From NCBI RefSeq assembly GCF_026153355.1, contig NZ_CP110636.1, positions 248,001-312,000 on the forward strand: 64,000 nucleotides of DNA. Direction: 5' to 3'. The translations under genes and the position numbers were made by a program. Source of the DNA: Streptomyces endophytica. Its GTDB lineage: Bacteria > Actinomycetota > Actinomycetes > Streptomycetales > Streptomycetaceae. Under the pieces are notes generated by a model. The model saw only the letters and a program-made list of their open reading frames with translations, ran no database searches and had not been told where the DNA came from. This document shows positions 53,304 through 64,000 of this stretch, one piece after another (the first letter of the stretch is position 1; each line of letters starts with the position of its first letter).

Positions 53304-54113
53304 CTATTCTTCCACGGCCTCGGTCGTCCGCCCAAATCGGCCGTCCTCCCCGGGCGCCCAGCCCAGGGCGGCGAGGATCGCGCGGTCGTGTTTGTCGAAC
53401 GCGGCGGGGTCCGCGCGCTCGATCAGATCGGGGCGGTTGCGGACGGTTCGGCGGAACGCCTGGTCCCGGCGCCAGCGGGCGATCTTGCCGTGGTGGCCGC
53501 TGAGCAGCACCTCGGGGATCGTACGGTCGCGCCACTCGGGGGGCTTGGTGTAGACGGGCCCCTCCAGGAGGTCGGCCATCGGGCCGGGGGCGAAGGAGTC
53601 GTCCTGGTGGGAGGCGGCGTTGCCGAGGACGCCGGGGAGCAGCCGGGCCACCGCCTCGACCATGACCAGGACCGGGGCCTCGCCGCCGGCCAGGACGTAG
53701 TCGCCGATGGACACCTCGCGGACGTCGACGCGGTCGCCGTATTCCTCGATGACGCGGCGGTCGATGCCTTCATAGCGGGCGGGGGTGAAGACCAGCCAGG
53801 GCTTGGTGGAGAGTTCCACGGCGAGCTGCTGGGTGAACGGCACACCGCTGGGGGTGGGGACGACGATGACCGGCGCGCCCTCGCCGGAGGCCAGGACGGC
53901 GTCCAGCGCCTCGCCCCACGGTTCGGGCTTCATGACCATGCCGGGCCCGCCGCCGTAGGGGGTGTCGTCGACGGTGTGGTGCTTGTCGTGCGTCCACTGC
54001 CGCAGGTCGTGGACCCGCACGTCGAGCTGGCCGCGGGCGCGTGCCTTGCCGACCAGGGAGACGTTCAGCGGTTCGAGGTATTCGGGGAAGATCGTGACGA
54101 CGTCGAGCCGCAT
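53304..54113 (-). CDS. trmD: tRNA (guanine-N1-)-methyltransferase
   Basis: 269 residues, SPOUT methyltransferase making m1G37. Knot and substrate motifs: [68 protein letters not shown] and [14 protein letters not shown]. The C-terminus has an extra 25 residues ([18 protein letters not shown]). ATG overlaps the rimM stop by one base (TGATG). Confidence 0.97.
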   Translation of the reverse strand: MRLDVVTIFPEYLEPLNVSLVGKARARGQLDVRVHDLRQWTHDKHHTVDDTPYGGGPGMVMKPEPWGEALDAVLASGEGAPVIVVPTPSGVPFTQQLAVELSTKPWLVFTPARYEGIDRRVIEEYGDRVDVREVSIGDYVLAGGEAPVLVMVEAVARLLPGVLGNAASHQDDSFAPGPMADLLEGPVYTKPPEWRDRTIPEVLLSGHHGKIARWRRDQAFRRTVRNRPDLIERADPAAFDKHDRAILAALGWAPGEDGRFGRTTEAVEE

Positions 54114-54658
54114 CAGCTGTCCTCGCGGCCGGTCGCGATCTCCGCCTGGCTGTCGTCGAGGAGGCCGGCCGGCGGTTCGATGACGGCCCGCTGCTCCTCC
54201 AGGTCGATCTCCGGGACGATCTCGGCGACGAACGGGATCAGGACCTCGCTGCCGTCGGGGCGTTCGACGACCAGCAGGTCCTGGTAGGGCAGGTGGGAGA
54301 TCTCGGAGATCCGGCCCACGGTGGTGCCGTCGCGGGTGACCACGTCGAGGTCGATCAGCTGGTGGTCGTAGAACTCCTCCGGGTCCTCGGGGACCTCGTC
54401 GGGGTCGACCTCGGCGATCAGGAGGGTGTTGCGCAGCGCCTCGGCGGCGGTGCGGTCGGTGACGCCTTCGAAGCGCAGCAGCAGCCGGCCGCTGTGGACC
54501 CGGCCGGTCGCGATGGTCAGCGGTCCCACGGAGGACGGGTCGGTGGCCAGGACGGCGCCGGGCGCGAGCCTGAGCTCCGGCTCGTCGGTGCGCACCTCGA
54601 CGGTGACCTCACCCTTGATGCCGTGGGCGCGGCCGATCCGCGCCACTACCAACTGCAC
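54113..54658 (-). CDS. rimM: 16S rRNA processing protein RimM
   Basis: 181 residues: [31 protein letters not shown], the N-terminal RimM barrel, and the PRC barrel [25 protein letters not shown]...[21 protein letters not shown] end. GTG start. Ribosome 30S maturation factor binding S19. Confidence 0.96.
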   Translation of the reverse strand: MQLVVARIGRAHGIKGEVTVEVRTDEPELRLAPGAVLATDPSSVGPLTIATGRVHSGRLLLRFEGVTDRTAAEALRNTLLIAEVDPDEVPEDPEEFYDHQLIDLDVVTRDGTTVGRISEISHLPYQDLLVVERPDGSEVLIPFVAEIVPEIDLEEQRAVIEPPAGLLDDSQAEIATGREDS

Positions 54659-54735
54659 GCTTGTTTCTCCCTTGACGACGACTACGGGCCGGGGCGGGCC
54701 GAAGCCCTCCCCGGCCCGAGCCGGTGTTCAACGTG

Positions 54736-54974
54736 TCAGCGGACCTGGTCCACGTCGACGAGGTCGACGCGGATGCCGCGGCCGCCGATGGCGCCGACGA
54801 CGGTCCGCAGCGCGCGGGCGGTGCGGCCGTTGCGGCCGATCACCTTGCCGAGGTCGTCGGGGTGGACCCGGACCTCCAGCACCCGCCGCGACGCAGGGTG
54901 CGCGAGGCTACCTGCACGTCATCGGGGTTGTCGACGATGCCCTTGACGAGGTGCTCGAGGGCTTCCTCGAGCAT
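54736..54974 (-). CDS. KH-domain RNA-binding protein (KhpA-like), one-base frameshift
   Basis: About 79 residues: [30 protein letters not shown], then after repair [34 protein letters not shown] with the GxxG-type KH loop (IGRNG). The frame breaks near 54882-54887, where one base is missing in CCCGCC. It lies two bases after rpsP, the standard location of this protein in Gram-positives. Confidence 0.9.
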
Positions 54975-54976
54975 GC

Positions 54977-55417
54977 TCAGGCCTCGGAGGACTCGGAGGT
55001 GGACTCGGCCGCAGCCTCGTCCGCCTTCTTGTCAGTCTTCTTCGCCTTCGGGGTGATGGCCTCACCCTTCGGCTCGTCACCGGAAGCCTTGGCGGCGGCC
55101 TCGAAGAGGGCGCGCTTGTCGGCCTTCGGCTCGGCCACCAGCAGCGGCGCCGGGGCGGGCTCGCCCTTGAACTTCTGCCAGTCGCCGGTCTTCTTCAGGA
55201 TGGCGAGAACCGGCTCGGTCGGCTGGGCGCCGACGCTCAGCCAGTACTGCGCACGGTCGGAGTCGACCTCGATGCGCGAGGGGTTCTGCACCGGGTGGTA
55301 CAGGCCGATCTCCTCGATGGCCCGGCCGTCACGGCGGGTACGGGAGTCGGCAACGACGATGCGGTAGTGAGGCGAACGGATCTTGCCCAGACGCTTCAGC
55401 TTGATCTTGACTGCCAC
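54977..55417 (-). CDS. rpsP: 30S ribosomal protein S16
   Basis: 146 residues, [42 protein letters not shown]...[26 protein letters not shown] with a long Ala/Glu/Lys tail common in actinobacteria. GTG start at 55417; AGGAG lies 11 bases upstream. First gene of the rpsP-KH-rimM-trmD operon. Confidence 0.96.
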   Translation of the reverse strand: MAVKIKLKRLGKIRSPHYRIVVADSRTRRDGRAIEEIGLYHPVQNPSRIEVDSDRAQYWLSVGAQPTEPVLAILKKTGDWQKFKGEPAPAPLLVAEPKADKRALFEAAAKASGDEPKGEAITPKAKKTDKKADEAAAESTSESSEA

Positions 55418-55572
55418 GGGAGTGGGTTCTCCTGGATTTGACGTGGTTGGGCACGGCGAGCTGCCGCGTGGGGTTGCGGTACCCGAATGCCCGATGGACG
55501 CGTCAGCCGGAGGAGAGAGGGGTCCTGTGCGACTGTCGAGTACAGCTAGCCATTGTGCCACACGCGGTTGGG

Positions 55573-56226
55573 TCAGCCGACCGCGGCCACCTCGGGGATC
55601 CGGAAGGGCTTGCCGCAGCCGCCGCAGACGATCGGCGCCTGTGCGAGGACGGACGGAACGACCCGGACGTTGCGCCCGCAGTCGCAGACGGCCTTGACGC
55701 GGACGCCGCCTCCGGAGGAGCCGTGCCGGGCGGCCGGGCCCCGGAAGCTGCGGGCGGTGTCGGTGGCGGTCGCGGCCGAATGCGCCTTGAGGGCTCTGCC
55801 GAGCCGTTCGATGGTCGGGCGGTACCGCCGTCTGGCTTCGGGGTTGAGCGTGACCAGCGAGAAGCCGCTGCTGGGGTGCGGCTCGTCGGCGTGGTCCAGG
55901 CCCAGTTCCTCGGCGATCGCCAGGAATCGGCGGTTGTGGTAGCGGCCTGCCCGGGAGGTGTCGCGGACGCCGCGGGCGGCGGCGATGCCGTGGACTGCCT
56001 CATGGAGCAGCCGTTCGAAGGAGAGTTCGGCGCCGCAGGCGGACGAGGACTCTCCGATCAGGGACTCGGGCGCGGCCAGGTCCGGCAGCTCGGGGTGGTG
56101 CCGTTGAATGTCGGCCCACGCGAGCGCCAGCTCGGCGGCGAGAACAGGCGGTGTCGTGCTCACGTCGTAACAACGAGCCAGGGACGCCCAGTGTTCCGAT
56201 TCCGGGCCATCCCAAATAATTTGCAC
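55573..56226 (-). CDS. SprT-like zinc-ribbon protein, putative metallopeptidase
   Basis: 217 residues. A central [42 protein letters not shown] has the HExxH zinc motif as HEAVH and a later HN..F, as in SprT-like peptidases. The C-terminus is a [11 protein letters not shown]...VCGGCGKPF zinc ribbon. GTG start. Conserved upstream of rpsP in streptomycetes; the substrate is unknown. Family assignment is from motifs only. Confidence 0.7.
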   Translation of the reverse strand: MQIIWDGPESEHWASLARCYDVSTTPPVLAAELALAWADIQRHHPELPDLAAPESLIGESSSACGAELSFERLLHEAVHGIAAARGVRDTSRAGRYHNRRFLAIAEELGLDHADEPHPSSGFSLVTLNPEARRRYRPTIERLGRALKAHSAATATDTARSFRGPAARHGSSGGGVRVKAVCDCGRNVRVVPSVLAQAPIVCGGCGKPFRIPEVAAVG

Positions 56227-56759
56227 GTACCAGTCAGTTTCCGGGCATGCGCCGTGCGTGAGGGCGCCTACGCCGATCTACGCAGAAGCCGCCCATCGGG
56301 CCGCAAGCCGGGACGTACCCCCGCGTATGCACCGAAGGTGCCCGCGGACTGCCCGCGGTCCGTCTCCGGGCGCATCCGGGTACGCCGCACGGCGTAACGA
56401 CGGCCGGCCGCCGCGGAGAGCGCCGCGGCGATGGTACGGGGCCTACCTGTGCGTCCCCGCACCGGCCCGCGCCCCACCGTAGGGCCGCGCGCGGGCGCCC
56501 CGCGAGGGCGCGCGGAGGTGCGGAGGCGACCCCGCCGGGAACGCTGGCGTGGCGGAACGGCGCCGGCCGGGGCACCCTGGAACGGCGCTTCAGGGAGCGG
56601 CCCCGGCGCATACGGGGGCGCGCGGGAGACAACCCCGGCGCACCCCCTGGACGCCCGGACGGATGCGCAGTTGTCTGGGTTGCGGGGGCGCACCACGCGT
56701 GATGACGGGGGCGATCGGTACGGCACAGGTTCGGTTCTCGGCGAATAGGGGCGCTATCG
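56227..56759. other. 533-bp intergenic region
   Basis: Very G+C-rich with many overlapping open frames but no ribosome site or family motif. Nothing I can support beyond promoters for the two divergent genes. Confidence 0.5.
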
Positions 56760-57626
56760 ATGTCACCCACGCTCGTACGGCACCAGCTTCCGGACTCTGC
56801 ATCCCTGCGCTGTGAGGGCCCGCCCCTACCGGCCGGGTCACGGGCGCGCGCCCGTGACTGGGCCGAGATCCAGGAAGGGATGCTGGTACCCCTCTACGAA
56901 GCCGCGTACGACCGGCTGGGCATCGGGCCGGGCACCCGGCTGCTGGGGCTCGGCTGCGGTTCCGGTCTGGCGCTGCTGCTGGCGGCGGCCCGTGGGGCGC
57001 AGGTCAGCGGGGTGGACGCGGACGAGTCGCGGCTGGAGCTGGCGCGCGAGCGGCTCACGCCGGACGGCCTGCCGGAGCACACCCAGGTGGTCAGCGGCGG
57101 CCTGGAGGCGGCGGCGTCCGGGGACACCGCGTTCAACGTGGTCACCGCCTTCCATCCGGTGGGGTGTGTGAGCACCGTCGAGGGGCTGGCGGCGTCGCTG
57201 ACCGCGGCGTCGGGGCTCGCGGAGCGCGGCAGCGCGGTGGTGCTGGGCGGCTGGGGGCCGGTGGAGCGGTGCGCCACGGCCGGGGTGCTGCGGGTGGCGC
57301 AGCGGCTGGCCGAGGCGGGCGGTGACCGGGCGGCCGGTCCCGCGAGGTGGCAGCCCAGCGGCCGGGACGATCTGGAGGAGCTGGCGGAGCGGGCCGGGCT
57401 GCGGCCGGACGGTTCGGGCCGGGTGGCCTGCCCGTTCGGGTACGCGGACCTGACGAGCGCGGTGCGCGGGCTGCTGTCGACGGGCGTGTTCGACGCGGCG
57501 CTGCGGGTGGCCGAGCAGCGCCAGGTGGAGAAGGAGCTCGCGGAGGCGCTGCATCCGCATCAGCGTCCGGACGGGACGGTGTGGATGCCGAACGTCTTCC
57601 GCTATCTGATCGCGCGGACGCGGTAG
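56760..57626 (+). CDS. Class I SAM-dependent methyltransferase-like protein
   Basis: 288 residues. SAM motif I LLGLGCGSGLALLLAAARGAQVSGVDADESRLELARERL, then a typical Rossmann methyltransferase core with the ADLTSAVRGLLSTGVFDAAL C-terminal segment seen in many Streptomyces proteins. The substrate is unknown. The motif-I Asp is the DAD acidic residue. Confidence 0.78.
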   Translation: MSPTLVRHQLPDSASLRCEGPPLPAGSRARARDWAEIQEGMLVPLYEAAYDRLGIGPGTRLLGLGCGSGLALLLAAARGAQVSGVDADESRLELARERLTPDGLPEHTQVVSGGLEAAASGDTAFNVVTAFHPVGCVSTVEGLAASLTAASGLAERGSAVVLGGWGPVERCATAGVLRVAQRLAEAGGDRAAGPARWQPSGRDDLEELAERAGLRPDGSGRVACPFGYADLTSAVRGLLSTGVFDAALRVAEQRQVEKELAEALHPHQRPDGTVWMPNVFRYLIARTR

Positions 57627-57650
57627 CCGGCGCCCGGGACCGCGGTCGAT

Positions 57651-57697
57651 GCACCGCGAGCCCCCGGCCACGAGGTGTGGCCGGGGGCTCGCGGTGC
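57651..57697. terminator. Very strong bidirectional terminator hairpin
   Basis: A perfect 21-bp stem with a 5-base loop GAGGT, arms beginning GCACCGCGAGCC and ending GGCTCGCGGTGC, between convergent methyltransferase and ffh genes. Confidence 0.9.
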
Positions 57698-57721
57698 GTA
57701 CGGCGGGGTGCCGAGGGCCGG

Positions 57722-59274
57722 TCAGCCCATGAACTTCTTGAATTCCTCGGGGAGTTCGAAGTTCTTCGGGTCCTGGTCGGCCTGCGGCAGACCGAGCGGA
57801 TTGCCGGCCTGGGCGGCCTCGCGGCGGGCGGCCGCGGCCTGCTCGTCGGCCTTGCGCTTCATCGGGTTGCCGCTCTTGCGCTTGCCCTTGGCCTGCTTGA
57901 CCTGCTTCTTCTTCCGAGCGCCGCCCCCATGCCGGGCATCCCCGGCATGCCCGGCATCCCGGGCATGCCGCCCTGGGCCATCTTCGACATCATCTTGCGG
58001 GCGTCGAAGAACCGCTCGACCAGGTTCTTGACCGTGCTGACGTCGACGCCGGAACCGCGGGCGATACGGGCACGGCGGGAGCCGTTGATGATCGTCGGGT
58101 CCTGGCGCTCGGCCGGCGTCATGGACTTGATGACGGCGGCGGTGCGGTCGACCTCGCGCTCGTCGAGGTTGTTGATCTGGTCCTTCATCTGGCCCATGCC
58201 CGGCAGCATGCCGAGCAGCTTGGAGATGGAGCCCATCTTGCGGACCTGCTCCATCTGGGCCAGGAAGTCGTCGAGCGTGAACTCCTTGGGGCCCTTCGCC
58301 AGCTTGGCCGCCATCTTCTCGGCCTCTTGCTGGCTGAAGGTCTGCTCGGCCTTCTCGATCAGGCTGAGCATGTCGCCCATGCCGAGGATGCGGGACGCCA
58401 TGCGGTCCGGGTGGAACGCGTCGAAGTCGTCCAGCTTCTCGCCGTTGGAGGCGAACATGATCTGCTTGCCGGTGACGTGCGCGATGGAGAGCGCGGCACC
58501 ACCGCGGGCGTCGCCGTCCAGCTTGGAGAGCACCACGCCGTCGAAGCCGACGCCGTCGCGGAACGCCTCGGCGGTGTTGACCGCGTCCTGGCCGATCATC
58601 GCGTCGACGACGAAGAGGACCTCGTCCGGGCCGACCGCGTCGCGGATGTCGGCGGCCTGCTGCATCATCTCGGCGTCGATGCCGAGGCGGCCGGCGGTGT
58701 CGACGATCACGACGTCGTGCTGCTTGGTCCGCGCGTACTCGATCGAGTCCTTGGCGACCTGGACCGGGTCGCCGACGCCGTTGCCCGGCTCGGGGCCGTA
58801 GAAGGCGACGCCGGCGCGCTCGGAGACGACCTGGAGCTGGTTGACGGCGTTGGGGCGCTGGAGGTCACAGGCGACCAGCAGCGGGGCGTGGCCCTGTCCC
58901 TTGAGCCAGCGGCCGAGCTTTCCGGCGAGGGTGGTCTTACCGGCACCCTGCAGACCGGCGAGCATGATCACGGTCGGCGGCTGCTTGGCGAAGCGGAGCC
59001 GGCGGGTCTCGCCGCCGAGGATGCCGACGAGCTCCTCGTTGACGATCTTGATGACCTGCTGGGCCGGGTTCAGGGCCTGGGAGACCTCGGAGCCGAGGGC
59101 GCGCTCCTTGATCTGCTTGATGAAGGCCCGGACGACGGGGAGGGCGACGTCCGCCTCGAGCAGCGCGATGCGGATCTCGCGCGCCGTGGCGTCGATGTCC
59201 GCCTCGCTCAGGCGTCCCTTGCCCCGGAGGTTTTTGAAAGTACTCGCCAAGCGGTCGGAAAGCGTATCGAACAC
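57722..59274 (-). CDS. ffh: Signal recognition particle protein Ffh (one-base frameshift)
   Basis: About 517 residues: N domain, G domain with GLQGAGKTTLAGKLGRWL (G1), DTAGRLGID, and a Met-rich M domain (LLGMLPGMGQMKDQ). Near the C-terminus, a GMPGMPGMP run is followed by the C5 run 57924-57928; one added base continues GGARKKKQVKQAKGKRKSGNPMKRKADEQ to the true stop, FKKFMG. It binds 4.5S RNA and targets nascent membrane proteins. Confidence 0.96.
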
Positions 59275-59367
59275 GGCGGTCGTCGATCCTCGGGGTCGGG
59301 GGCGGGGTGCAGTCAGTCGGCTTCTAGGGTATCGGGCTCGGCAAGCGAACCGTTCCTGCCCTGTTTA

Positions 59368-59422
59368 CCGCCCCGTTCCGGGGCGGCCGGGCCCGCCCGC
59401 TCCCCCGTACGGGCCCGTACGG
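59368..59422 (-). terminator. Hairpin and palindrome downstream of glnD
   Basis: CCGCCCCG-TTC-CGGGGCGG (59368-59386) and the perfect 18-bp palindrome CCGTACGGGCCCGTACGG (59405-59422), which abuts the glnD stop codon. Probable terminator region. Confidence 0.65.
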
Positions 59423-61915
59423 CTACTGCAGCGCCGCCTCCACCGCCGCCGCGACCTCGTGGGCCGCCGCGTCGGTCAGGGGCGCGCCGTCGGTGCTGGT
59501 GACGTAGAAGGCGTCGACCGCGTCCGCGCCCAGGGTGCTGATGTGGGCGCTGCGGACGGCCACCCGGGCGGTTTCCAGGGCGCGGCCGATGCGGTGCAGC
59601 AGGCCGTGGGCGTCGTGGGCGCGGACCTCGATGACGGTGGCGGTGCGGGAGCTGCCGGTGGCGACGGTGACCCGTGGTGGCGGGGCGTGTACGGCGCGGG
59701 CGCGGCGGGCGTAGGCACGTTCGCGTTCGGCGAGCCGGCCCGGGACGTCGAGAGAGCCGTCCAGGGCGCGGACCAGGTCGGCGCGGAGCCGGTCGGCCTC
59801 GGGCAGCGAGCCGTATTCGGCGGCCACCCGCCAGCTGAGCAGCAGCACCGGGCCGTCGCCGATCGGGTCCAGGAGCTGCAGGTCGGCGGCGCGCACGGCG
59901 AGCCGGTGCAGGGCCAGCACCCCGGCGGCGGCGGGCAGCACGCCCGGCTGGTCGGGGACGGCGATCAGCAGCTCGACGCCGACCGGTTCCCGGCCGTCCG
60001 TTTCGGGCGCGTGCTCGGCGGGGGCCTCGGCGCGGGTGCGCAGCGCGAGGACCGGGCCGCCGGTGCGTCCGGCCTCCATGGCCAGCCGTTCCTGTTCCGC
60101 GGTCGGCCCGTCGGCACCGCGCTGTTCCGCCTCGGGTTCCCCGGCGAGCCGTGCCGCGACCCGTTTGACCAGGTCGGCGACGAGTCCGCCGCGCCAGGCG
60201 CTCCAGGCGGCGGGCCCGGTGGCCAGCGCGTCGGCCTCGGTGAGGGCGTGCAGGAGTTCCAGGGTGCGGGTGGTGCCGACCGCGTCGGCGACCGCGCCGA
60301 CGGTCTCCGGGTCGTCGAGGTCGCGCCGGGTGGCGGTCTCGACGAGCAGCAGGTGGTGGCGGACGAGGGTGGCGATCACCGTGGTGTCGCGGGCGTCGAA
60401 GCCGAGCCGGGCGGCCATGTCGCGGGCGATGGTCTCGCCGGCCACCGAGTGGTCGCCGGGCCAGCCCTTGCCGATGTCGTGCAGCAGCGCGGCGACCAGC
60501 AGCAGGTCGGGGCGGTGCACCCGGCGGGTGAGCGCGGCGGCCCGTACGGCGGTCTCGACCAGGTGGCGGTCGACGGTCCAGGTGTGGACGGGGTTGCGCT
60601 GCGGGCGGCAGCGGACCCGCTCCCAGTCGGGCAGCAGCCGGGGGATGACGCCCTCGGCCTCCAGCGCCTCCCATACGGGCACCGTGGGCGCGCCCGCGCC
60701 GAGCAGCGTGACCAGCTGTTCCAGCGCCTCGGCGGGCCAGGGCTCGGGCAGCGGCCGGGTGGCGAGGGCGCTCGCGCAGCGGCGGATCGCGGCGGTGGCC
60801 AGCGGCAGTCCGGCCTGGGCGGCGGCGGCCGCGGCGCGCAGGACCAGCACCGGGTCCCGTTCGGGCCGGGCGGTGCGGGCCAGCACCGCTTCCCCGTCGA
60901 GTTCGACGACGCCCTCGGCGAGCGGTGAGCGCTCCCCCTTGGCGGCGGTGCGGCCGGTCAGCAGGCCGCGCAGGACGGGTTTGACGGCGCGGGCGCGCAG
61001 CACCCGGCCGACCTCGCGCCAGGTGACGTCGGCGGCGTAGGAGATGGTGCGGGCGGCTTCGTAGGTCTGGCGGAGCAGGGCGTCCGCGTCGAGCACACCG
61101 AGGGCGGCGGCGACCTGGTCCTGTTCCTGGAGGGAGAGCCGGTCGGTGGCGCGCCCGGTGGTGAGGTGCAGCGCGTCGCGGGTGTCGAGGAGGAGGGTGC
61201 GGGCGGCTTCCAGGCCGCCGCGGGGTGCGTCGGCGAGCCAGGAGGCGGCGACCGCCCGGAGCGCGGTGGCGTCGCGCAGCCCGCCCCTGGCCTCCTTGAG
61301 GTCCGGTTCGAGGAGGTACTGCAGTTCGCCCTGGCGCTCGGCGCGCTCCTGGCACAGGGCGTGCAGCTCCGGCAGCCGCTTGGGGGCGCTCTCGCGCCAG
61401 TCGGCGTACGCCGTGGAGCGCAGCCGGGTGCTCAGTTCCGGGTCGCCGGCCAGGTGGCGGGCGTCGAGCAGGCCCAGCTGCACCTTGAGGTCGTCGCGGG
61501 CGGCCCGGCGGGCCTCGGCGGGGGTGCGGACGGAGTGGTCGAGGTCCATGCCCAGGTCCCAGACCGGGTACCAGAGCCGGTCGGCGAGGGCGGCCAGGGC
61601 GCGCGGGTCGGCGCGTCCGTCGTGGAGCAGGAGGAGGTCGAGGTCGCTGCGGGGGGAGAGTTCGCCGCGGCCGTAGCCGCCGATCGCGACCAGTGCGGTG
61701 CCGGACAGGCCGGCGGCGCTGGCGTGCCGGTTCAGCAGGCCGGCCAGCCACTCGTCGGTGAGCCGGGCGAGCGCGGCGCGGCGGTCGGGTCCGGTGGTCT
61801 TCTCGTCCTGGAGGAGCCGTACCCGGGCCGCGGGGTAGCCGCCGCCGTCCGCGGGCCCCTCGTTCCGGCCGGCTGCCGCTGGCGTTCCTGCCGTGTCCTC
61901 GACGCTGTCGGTCAA
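59423..61915 (-). CDS. glnD: PII uridylyl/adenylyltransferase GlnD
   Basis: 830 residues: nucleotidyltransferase motif IGGYGRGELSPRSDLDLLLLHD, HD domain LLHDIGKGWPGDHSVAGE and two C-terminal ACT domains (VELLIAVPDQPGVLPAAAGVL and TVIEVRAHDAHGLLHRIGRAL). In actinobacteria GlnD adenylylates PII at the T-loop Tyr. TTG start at 61915 with AAGGAG eight bases upstream; the frame is open to 62053. Downstream of glnK. Confidence 0.95.
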   Translation of the reverse strand: MTDSVEDTAGTPAAAGRNEGPADGGGYPAARVRLLQDEKTTGPDRRAALARLTDEWLAGLLNRHASAAGLSGTALVAIGGYGRGELSPRSDLDLLLLHDGRADPRALAALADRLWYPVWDLGMDLDHSVRTPAEARRAARDDLKVQLGLLDARHLAGDPELSTRLRSTAYADWRESAPKRLPELHALCQERAERQGELQYLLEPDLKEARGGLRDATALRAVAASWLADAPRGGLEAARTLLLDTRDALHLTTGRATDRLSLQEQDQVAAALGVLDADALLRQTYEAARTISYAADVTWREVGRVLRARAVKPVLRGLLTGRTAAKGERSPLAEGVVELDGEAVLARTARPERDPVLVLRAAAAAAQAGLPLATAAIRRCASALATRPLPEPWPAEALEQLVTLLGAGAPTVPVWEALEAEGVIPRLLPDWERVRCRPQRNPVHTWTVDRHLVETAVRAAALTRRVHRPDLLLVAALLHDIGKGWPGDHSVAGETIARDMAARLGFDARDTTVIATLVRHHLLLVETATRRDLDDPETVGAVADAVGTTRTLELLHALTEADALATGPAAWSAWRGGLVADLVKRVAARLAGEPEAEQRGADGPTAEQERLAMEAGRTGGPVLALRTRAEAPAEHAPETDGREPVGVELLIAVPDQPGVLPAAAGVLALHRLAVRAADLQLLDPIGDGPVLLLSWRVAAEYGSLPEADRLRADLVRALDGSLDVPGRLAERERAYARRARAVHAPPPRVTVATGSSRTATVIEVRAHDAHGLLHRIGRALETARVAVRSAHISTLGADAVDAFYVTSTDGAPLTDAAAHEVAAAVEAALQ

Positions 61916-62084
61916 CTCCCGCGCTCCTTGGTCGTGTTGTCCCCCGCCTGCCCCGTGGCCCCCGCCGTACGCCCTGGCCGCCGCCCTGCGCGTTCCCGGC
62001 CCGCCCGCATGCCCGGTCCGGGCCGCGGCCGGGCGGGCGGCCGTCCGCCGCACGGGCGGCGGACGGCCGTCCGTCCCGGGTGCG

Positions 62085-63758
<1,674 letters not shown>

Positions 63759-63838
63759 CGGCGTCTCCTCGTCGTCGATGCGGCCCGTGCGGGCGTGTTT
63801 CTGGTGGGCCGACTTCGCGATGAGGTTGTCGCAGGGTG

Positions 63839-63876
63839 GTTTCGGCCAAACCTTGCCGGTGTTTCACCGCAGTGAC
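63839..63876 (-). promoter_or_regulatory. GlnR binding box upstream of amtB
   Basis: On the minus strand: GTCAC-n6-GAAAC-n6-AAGGT-n6-GAAAC, the two-half-site GlnR consensus with exact spacing, about 80 bases before the amtB ATG. GlnR activates amtB under nitrogen limitation. Confidence 0.88.
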
Positions 63877-64000
63877 GAAGACCGCCGCAGTGTTACGCCC
63901 CGGTGAACTCCGCGATCGGCCCCACATTCACCCGTTCAGCCGCAAGAAACACGCCACGCCCACACCCCTCCCCCGAGCGGCCCCCACCACGGGCAATCCC

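Noticed and set aside
59313..61751. An 812-codon minus-strand frame overlapping glnD
   Set aside because: Arg/Pro/Gly-rich shadow of glnD in another frame.

Overview
The window is chromosomal DNA from a Streptomyces. It is very G+C rich and carries the sporulation sigma factor whiG, a chaplin gene, four adjacent type I signal peptidase genes (sipW-sipZ type), a GlnR-type box in front of amtB-glnK-glnD, and a gene order familiar from Streptomyces cores.

Layout. 1-8.6 kb: polyamine/aminobutyrate catabolism (two aldehyde dehydrogenases, an Lrp regulator, an aminotransferase, a polyamine-binding lipoprotein), a NADAR protein, an adenosine-deaminase-family enzyme and a DUF2690 protein. 8.6-16.7 kb: an ABC ATPase/permease pair, a ridA | marR-LOG-DMT cluster and a NarL-type two-component system. 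16.8-22.1 kb: a thiamine ABC transporter (ATPase, double permease, binding protein) behind a TPP riboswitch, then rlmN. 22.2-25.7 kb: a chaplin, a secreted three-repeat ricin-type lectin, and a TetR regulator with a perfect operator facing two small membrane proteins. 25.7-34.1 kb: cdsA, frr, pyrH, tsf, rpsB, an M23 peptidase, a TetR regulator and whiG. 34.4-47.8 kb: dprA, comM and yraN, with comM split by a 9.64 kb integrative element. 47.9-64 kb: DUF2469, NUDIX, sipZ-Y-X-W, rplS-trmD-rimM-KH protein-rpsP, a zinc-ribbon protein, a methyltransferase, ffh, glnD, glnK and amtB.

The element (about 37366-47007) has lower G+C and an intact-looking large serine recombinase. It also carries a compact phage head module (HTH, scaffold-like, major capsid, head-tail connector, HNH nuclease, head-closure-like), several very small genes, and a regulator set (small protein, DUF6879, XRE/DUF5753). 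No terminase, portal, protease, tail or replication gene is visible. Joining the host sequence at the shared TTC core restores comM exactly in frame. The two element ends brought together form an inverted repeat, as expected of a serine-integrase attP. It is either a decayed prophage or a small capsid-gene-bearing satellite.

The sequence carries many single-base deletions in G/C runs that frameshift otherwise good genes, including ffh, cdsA and amtB. The pattern points to sequencing or assembly error rather than real pseudogenes, so affected genes are given here as full-length spans with the break noted.
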